Part shown: one piece after another, positions 26,295 through 30,966 of the stretch
Layout of the letters: each line of letters opens with the position of its first letter
How positions within the stretch are numbered: position 1 is the first letter of the stretch
Source of the DNA: Tritrichomonas foetus
Lineage: Eukaryota; Parabasalia; Tritrichomonadida; Tritrichomonadidae
Length of the DNA: 30,966 bases
Assembly (NCBI GenBank): GCA_001839685.1
Contig: MLAK01001119.1
Span: 1-30,966 of the forward strand
Direction of reading: 5' to 3'
Position numbers and translations under genes: made by a program
Notes under the pieces: model-generated
Told to the model about the DNA's origin: nothing
Seen by the model: only the letters and a program-made list of their open reading frames with translations
Database searches by the model: none

Positions 26295-28658
26295 TTAAAG
26301 AAGAGCTGTTGTGTCATATGCCATTTCTTCTCTTTCATTCTCTTCAGATTGAATAATCAACTCTAAGAACACCTTTTCAAGCGTTGATGATGAACAAGTA
26401 AAATACTTGATTCCTATATTCTGTTCAACACCACTTTTCATTAGTTTAAATAATTGAGCAATTTCAATATCGTTTGCGGGAATTGAATAAATTCGATTTG
26501 TTGGTCTTTTAATTGAAATTCTGGATGTTGGCAAGTTTTCATTCATGAAATTAGTTACATTATCTGCAACTTGTTCGGAATCATTATCAAGAAGAATATC
26601 GACTTTCCATTCTGTTCCGAATTTTGAAGATAAATATTGTGGGGTTCCAACAACGTAAACAGAACCATGGAACATAATTGAAATCATGTCGCATAACGAT
26701 TCTGCTTCATCTAATAAATGAGTACAAAGCATAAATGTTTTTTGTCCTCTGTATCCATTCATTAATTCATGAACAGCATGCCTTGCCATTGGATCAAGTG
26801 ATGAAGTTGGTTCATCAAATAATACAATATCTGTTGGTGCCAAAAGTGATAATGCGACAGCCACCTTTCTTGCATTACCACCGCTTAGCTCTTTAATAAT
26901 TTTGTCCTTATGTTCACCCAGTTCAAGTTTTTCTATGATGTTTTGGAGGAAATCTTCAAGATTTTGAGACTGGCCATGATTTTGACCAAAATTGTTACTA
27001 TCAAGACCAAATATTTGCGAGAAAATCTTGAAATGTTCCATTGCTGTCATCTCATTTGTTAAATGATCGTTAAATTGAGGACATATTGAAATTGGTCCAT
27101 TTACTTCAATATTTCCAGAAGATACTGGAATTTCATTTGTTATCATTTTCATTAATGTTGTTTTTCCAGCACCATTTGATCCAAGAAACCCAAACATTGA
27201 ATTTTTCTTAATTCCAAATGTAACATCATTCACAGCTGGGATGATTTTCTTTTCATTATTGAAAAACAATCTTGAAACGTGCAACACACGAACAGCATAA
27301 TCATTAAGACTATTATTTTCAGCTTCTCTGCAAGCTTCTTGAGCTTCTTCTGTTGTTCTTTGTCTTCTTTCTTGAATAATATCTTTATTATTCAAATAGT
27401 CCTTTTTAGTCTTCATTTCTGGAATTTTCACGCGTAAATATTCAATTAAAAAGAGGATAAATGACCAAATCGGAATATTTCCAAGTGAAAAGATCAGAAG
27501 AGGCATTGTCTGTTTATTTGACCAAAGACTTCCAAAGCTTGCAGATCCATCATAAAGACGACCAGCTGTAGAAAACATTGAATAGAAGTTCAATGGTGGG
27601 AAAAGAGAATAAACCCAGTTTACTATATCATTTCCCTTGTTACCACGAACCAAATCAACAACAAAAGCAATAATAATAAGAATTAATGCAATCATTACTG
27701 ATAATGAACCGGAAGTTTCTGGATCAGTGAAAAGAAAAGCAATACAATAAATGAAAAGTAAAAATGAAAATCCATCTAAGAAAATCGACCATAAAGTTAA
27801 AACAATATTATTTCTAATTAATGCAAATCCAACAGACATAAAAACAATCCATGCTATCAAACCGCAAATGAGCCAAACAACATAATCGATTAAAATAGAA
27901 GAAATCCAATATGTAGGTAATTTAACACCACAAGTGATCAAAAATGGTCGTTTTTGACTTTTTACATCATCTGTTGTTATGGTTGCAACAATTTGAAGGA
28001 GTCCGGTGAAGCCAAGAAGCATAAAAAATGGTATAAATGAACTTATCATTAAATCCATGGTTTGTTGTGAAAGTGTAACAAAGCGACTGTTTAAATTTCC
28101 AAGATCAAAAGTTCTAAAAAGCGCTCGTTGAACTTGTGAAAAATAAACAGGAAGTGATGGATTTGATTCTATCATAGAATTATTATATAAAACAGTAATC
28201 GGATAAGTTTTAGAAGTTTCATTTAAATTATCGGAAATTTCAACACCGATTAAAAGATTAGTACCATTTCCAATAACTTGAACATCATAAACCCATTTAT
28301 TGAATTCTGTTGATGATTTAAATCGAATCATTTCAGGTGTTTTTGATGTATCTTCTTTTATCAAATTAGAAATAGTGTTCGAAAATTTTTGGACAAATTG
28401 TGAATTGAATGCTGTATCGTTGCATACAATTGCATATAATGGCTTTTCCTTAACAACAAAATCTTTAAATGTGGCCGGTTGAGGATTCAAATCTTCATTC
28501 TGATTTAATACAAAGCCCATGACAACAGCAATAACGAGACCAAAAACAAGAGGCATTAAAACTCTGATTGTTACATACTTTGTACGCCAGAAAATTAAGG
28601 TTCTTCGATGTGCAAGAGGCTTGATTTGTTTGAAGTTGATCATTTCCACTTTCCCCAT
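26295..28658 (-). CDS. ABCA-type half transporter
   Basis: 787 residues, membrane domain first and ATPase domain second. One N-terminal membrane helix (about 33-52), a lumenal region with several N-x-S/T sites (about 53-205), and a helix cluster (about 206-408). The nucleotide-binding domain has Walker A GSNGAGKT (493-500), Q-loop ICPQFN (525-530), signature LSGGN (591-595), Walker B IVLFDEPT (611-618) and H-loop H647, so it should hydrolyse ATP. The LSGGNARKVAVALSLL and FDEPTSSLDPMARH text is typical of the ABCA subfamily, whose members move lipids. Metazoan ABCA proteins carry two such halves; this one would need to dimerise. AAGGTCA lies 14 bases upstream of the ATG. Stop TAAT. Confidence 0.92.
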   Translation of the reverse strand: MGKVEMINFKQIKPLAHRRTLIFWRTKYVTIRVLMPLVFGLVIAVVMGFVLNQNEDLNPQPATFKDFVVKEKPLYAIVCNDTAFNSQFVQKFSNTISNLIKEDTSKTPEMIRFKSSTEFNKWVYDVQVIGNGTNLLIGVEISDNLNETSKTYPITVLYNNSMIESNPSLPVYFSQVQRALFRTFDLGNLNSRFVTLSQQTMDLMISSFIPFFMLLGFTGLLQIVATITTDDVKSQKRPFLITCGVKLPTYWISSILIDYVVWLICGLIAWIVFMSVGFALIRNNIVLTLWSIFLDGFSFLLFIYCIAFLFTDPETSGSLSVMIALILIIIAFVVDLVRGNKGNDIVNWVYSLFPPLNFYSMFSTAGRLYDGSASFGSLWSNKQTMPLLIFSLGNIPIWSFILFLIEYLRVKIPEMKTKKDYLNNKDIIQERRQRTTEEAQEACREAENNSLNDYAVRVLHVSRLFFNNEKKIIPAVNDVTFGIKKNSMFGFLGSNGAGKTTLMKMITNEIPVSSGNIEVNGPISICPQFNDHLTNEMTAMEHFKIFSQIFGLDSNNFGQNHGQSQNLEDFLQNIIEKLELGEHKDKIIKELSGGNARKVAVALSLLAPTDIVLFDEPTSSLDPMARHAVHELMNGYRGQKTFMLCTHLLDEAESLCDMISIMFHGSVYVVGTPQYLSSKFGTEWKVDILLDNDSEQVADNVTNFMNENLPTSRISIKRPTNRIYSIPANDIEIAQLFKLMKSGVEQNIGIKYFTCSSSTLEKVFLELIIQSEENEREEMAYDTTALL

Positions 28659-29193
28659 AATTCACCTTTATTTGACCTTGTAAGGATTATCGACCTTTTC
28701 AAAGAGACTTCGAAAAAAGAAAATGAAGTGTCAGTTTTTTTGAATGAGGTTCAGAAATAAAGGTGAAATAATTTAAATATACAAGGTAAATTATCGGAAG
28801 TTTTTTCTTCAGAAAAAAAAAAATTGAAAGTAATAGAAATCAGACGGTTATTTCGGTGAGCTCTTTTTCAGATGTTATCTGGACTTATAACTTTTTTAGA
28901 AGCAGTTGAATTACCAAAAATACGAACTGTCGCTGATCAATAATAAAGCATTATTAGACAAGAGTATACATGTTTTAATATTATAATAATGAGATTTTCA
29001 TTTGTCTGATTTAACAAAAAAAGAAAAATTCTCAACTGGTGATTCAATTTTTGTGATGCATACTCTGAATTCGCTGATTTCTGTTTTCCTATGCATCATT
29101 TTTCAATATTTATATTTAGGAGCAAATTAACAAGGTGATCAAGTATTTGGATAGAAAGTTATTTTATAATATTTTTAACAATCAAAACATAAT
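28659..29193. other. Intergenic spacer upstream of ABC transporter
   Basis: 535 AT-rich bases. The minus-strand AAGGTCA (28673-28679) sits close to the transporter ATG, and a further AGGTGA follows within 11 bases. No open frame, RNA gene or larger repeat was seen in the remainder. Confidence 0.5.
28673..28679 (-). promoter_or_regulatory. AAGGTCA motif upstream of ABC transporter
   Basis: The minus-strand context AAGGTCAAATAAAGG nearly repeats the AAGGTCAAATATAAGG found at 3806-3821 upstream of LRR-A. It may be a shared transcription-factor site. No published factor is claimed. Confidence 0.4.
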
Positions 29194-30336
29194 TCATGTT
29201 TCATTAGTAAATGTAGGATGTGCAGTTGATATTGGTCGTCTACTGATTGCCATCAAAAATTCACTTCGAACCTTGGGAATCCGACCCATTTGACCTCTCC
29301 TAAGCATCCCATTACTTAAAGATGAAGCTCCACTTGATGAAAATGTTTTTAATGTAATAGCACTGGATGCATTGGAAATAGCTGGCCTATTCTGAATATC
29401 AAAAGTAGGGGTACTTATTCCTGATGTAGCGTTTGGTGAAATCTGTTCTGGAGTGGATTTTACATGAATAATTAATGGTGGTATTTTTGAAGAACTTTTT
29501 GCAGCAGTTATCCTTTTTGGTATTCCTTCAAGTTCCATAATTACACGATCAAGCGTAATTCGAGAATTTGGTTTTCTAGTGGTCATTTGCATTATAATTT
29601 GTGCTATTCTAGTGGGTGTTCCAGTTGGAAATGGAATAATTCCAAGTTTAATTGCTGCTCTAAGATCTTTCTTATTAGAATAGTGATATGGAAGTTTACC
29701 ATATATCATATAATAAAATGTAATTCCCAATGCAAAAACATCAGCTTGAAAAGGATTATAGTCACTATTATTGAGCATTTCAGGCGACATATAAGATAAT
29801 GATCCACCTTCCAAACTACAATTAGGATCTCCAACAGTTAAATCGAAAGATCGAGACATTCCAAAATCTGCAATTCGGATTTTGTCATTTGGCCCGATCA
29901 AAATATTTTCTGGTTTAATATCACGATGTGCAATTCCATGTTGATGACAAAACTGTAATGCTGATAAAATTTGTTGAGAGTAGTGCATAAATTGTGCTTT
30001 ATCAAAATGTCCATTCTTTTTTATTTTTGATAAAATTGAACCATTTTGACAATATTCTAATATTAAAAAGATAATATTATTCTCTTGAAAGTATTCGTAC
30101 AACTTGATAATATTGGGATGATTCAATTTTTCTAGTGAATCGATTTCATTTTTGATTAATTGATCATTAGTTGATTCTGATCTATTTAAGAAAACAGCTT
30201 TGACAACAAACTCAGTGTTATTATATTTTCTTGATGTCACCAAGAAGACAACACTAAATCCCCCTTTACCAACCATTTTGATAAGGTCATAGTTGTGCTG
30301 ATTTAATATTTCTTTAATTTCGTTTGTAACATCCAT
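29194..30336 (-). CDS. Ser/Thr protein kinase, CAMK-like
   Basis: 380 residues. The kinase domain spans about 16-275: GKGGFS (23-28), VVKA lysine (K46), Glu of alpha-C (E64), HRDIKPEN (137-144), DFG (157-159), and MSPE (183-186) in place of APE. All catalytic residues are present, so it should be active. The activation segment is long and Ser-rich. A Ser/Thr-rich basic tail (about 280-380) has no recognised domain. The organisation matches the compact CAMK-like kinases that are highly expanded in trichomonads. The start ATG (30334-30336) follows GGTAAAGAGGACA on the minus strand without a canonical initiator. The stop is TGA. Confidence 0.93.
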   Translation of the reverse strand: MDVTNEIKEILNQHNYDLIKMVGKGGFSVVFLVTSRKYNNTEFVVKAVFLNRSESTNDQLIKNEIDSLEKLNHPNIIKLYEYFQENNIIFLILEYCQNGSILSKIKKNGHFDKAQFMHYSQQILSALQFCHQHGIAHRDIKPENILIGPNDKIRIADFGMSRSFDLTVGDPNCSLEGGSLSYMSPEMLNNSDYNPFQADVFALGITFYYMIYGKLPYHYSNKKDLRAAIKLGIIPFPTGTPTRIAQIIMQMTTRKPNSRITLDRVIMELEGIPKRITAAKSSSKIPPLIIHVKSTPEQISPNATSGISTPTFDIQNRPAISNASSAITLKTFSSSGASSLSNGMLRRGQMGRIPKVRSEFLMAISRRPISTAHPTFTNET

Positions 30337-30889
30337 TGTCCTCTTTACCTTATGAATTTAATCGTATGATATGGTGCAAAATTTTCTCACTTCAATAATT
30401 TGATCAAAGAATTTTCACAACTCTTTTCAGACAAGATTATTTTTACATTCAAAAGTTCCATTGTATTTTATGATAAAAGTGAAATTGCTTATCAAATAAC
30501 TTTTCTTCAAATTTTTGAATCATAATTTTTAGCACAATATCTTCACCAGATATTCACAATGCTATCAAAACTTCGTGAAATACCTAGAAAAGATAATGAA
30601 TAGTGAAAATGCTTAGTCATTGAATGAAATACTTACCTGTTGACTACATTGATATTTTGGATCAATGAAAGATAAGAAAAATGGAAAATGGAAGTTTTGT
30701 TAGAAATTGAAACCATTGAATATATCAGAAAAATATAATCATATTATCACAAATGATACTTTGCAGTTGAGTTAGAGTGAATTCATGTGAAAAGAATCTC
30801 AGTTCTAGATATAATAGACTAATCCAAATTTCATTTGAATGAAATATAAATCCCGAAATTATTTTCCTTCTATTTTTTTCGGATAAATA
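30337..30889. other. Non-coding right flank
   Basis: About 550 AT-rich bases upstream of the kinase. A 66-codon minus-strand frame at 30725-30925 overlaps the terminal repeat, lacks recognisable motifs and is not called. No RNA gene was seen. Confidence 0.45.
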
Positions 30890-30930
30890 CCTCCTATATG
30901 AAAGGTTTACAAAATGGTCCCCCAAAGATT
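30890..30930 (-). repeat. Right copy of terminal inverted repeat
   Basis: Reverse complement of bases 1-41 with two mismatches. Here the repeat continues for another 36 bases to the window end, showing that the left end is cut inside it. Confidence 0.85.
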
Positions 30931-30955
30931 TTGTGGGACCATCCCATAAACCTTT
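30901..30955. repeat. Nested imperfect palindrome in the right terminal repeat
   Basis: AAAGGTTTA (30901-30909) pairs with TAAACCTTT (30947-30955), and TGGTCCC (30915-30921) with GGGACCA (30935-30941). The arms are separated by symmetrical 5-base internal loops and a 13-base apical loop. It is more GC-rich than the surroundings. Confidence 0.8.
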
Positions 30956-30966
30956 GTCCTACCACT

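Noticed and set aside
30725..30925. 66-codon minus-strand frame at the right end
   Set aside because: It overlaps the terminal repeat, has no motif or promoter, and its composition matches AT-rich spacer.
1..30966. A giant (Maverick-size) DNA transposon bounded by the terminal inverted repeats
   Set aside because: No DNA polymerase B, retroviral-type integrase, packaging ATPase or capsid gene is present; the contents are host-type genes.

Overview
The window looks like nuclear DNA from a parabasalid protist. A Trichomonas or Tritrichomonas-like organism is likely, but this is inferred from gene content and signals and not from a species-specific marker. It is very AT-rich, most genes are long uninterrupted reading frames without recognisable introns, and upstream regions are short. 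Some start codons are preceded by TCACTTT/TCATTTT, resembling the trichomonad initiator element. Five of the ten stop codons lie in TAAA, the trichomonad-type poly(A) signal.

Layout: a 41-base repeat at each end, in opposite orientation. 451-1578 (-) membrane-anchored glycosyltransferase-like protein; 1744-2928 (-) glutamine-rich protein with a disrupted 5' end; 3918-5831 (+) LRR-like protein with a long acidic, repetitive tail (here 'LRR-A'); 6128-7315 (-) PROPPIN/Atg18-type beta-propeller; 8144-10324 (-) a 5'-truncated DDE transposase-like region fused in frame to a USP-type deubiquitinase; 10390-11742 (+) divergent PP2A B56 regulatory subunit; 11896-18326 (-) a very large disordered protein whose N-terminus is paralogous to LRR-A ('LRR-B'), interrupted by a 144-base block of N; 18764-19972 (+) protein kinase with HLD instead of HRD; 20279-25930 (-) unrecognised 1883-residue helical protein; 26295-28658 (-) half-size ABCA-type transporter; 29194-30336 (-) protein kinase.

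The genes do not form an operon or one pathway. They are mostly eukaryotic regulatory genes (phosphoinositide/autophagy, phosphatase, kinases, transporter) with short spacers. The strongest novelty candidate is the transposase-deubiquitinase fusion: one open frame carries three plausible transposase acidic residues and a complete-looking Cys/His/Asp USP triad with two CxxC zinc knuckles. Secondary points are the LRR-A/LRR-B pair, which also shares a GTCATAA box at the same distance from both ATGs; an AAGGTCA motif upstream of three genes; several broken or ATG-less 5' ends; and the terminal inverted repeat, which suggests that the contig stops inside copies of a dispersed repeat.

All family calls are by eye from motifs; no database search was possible.
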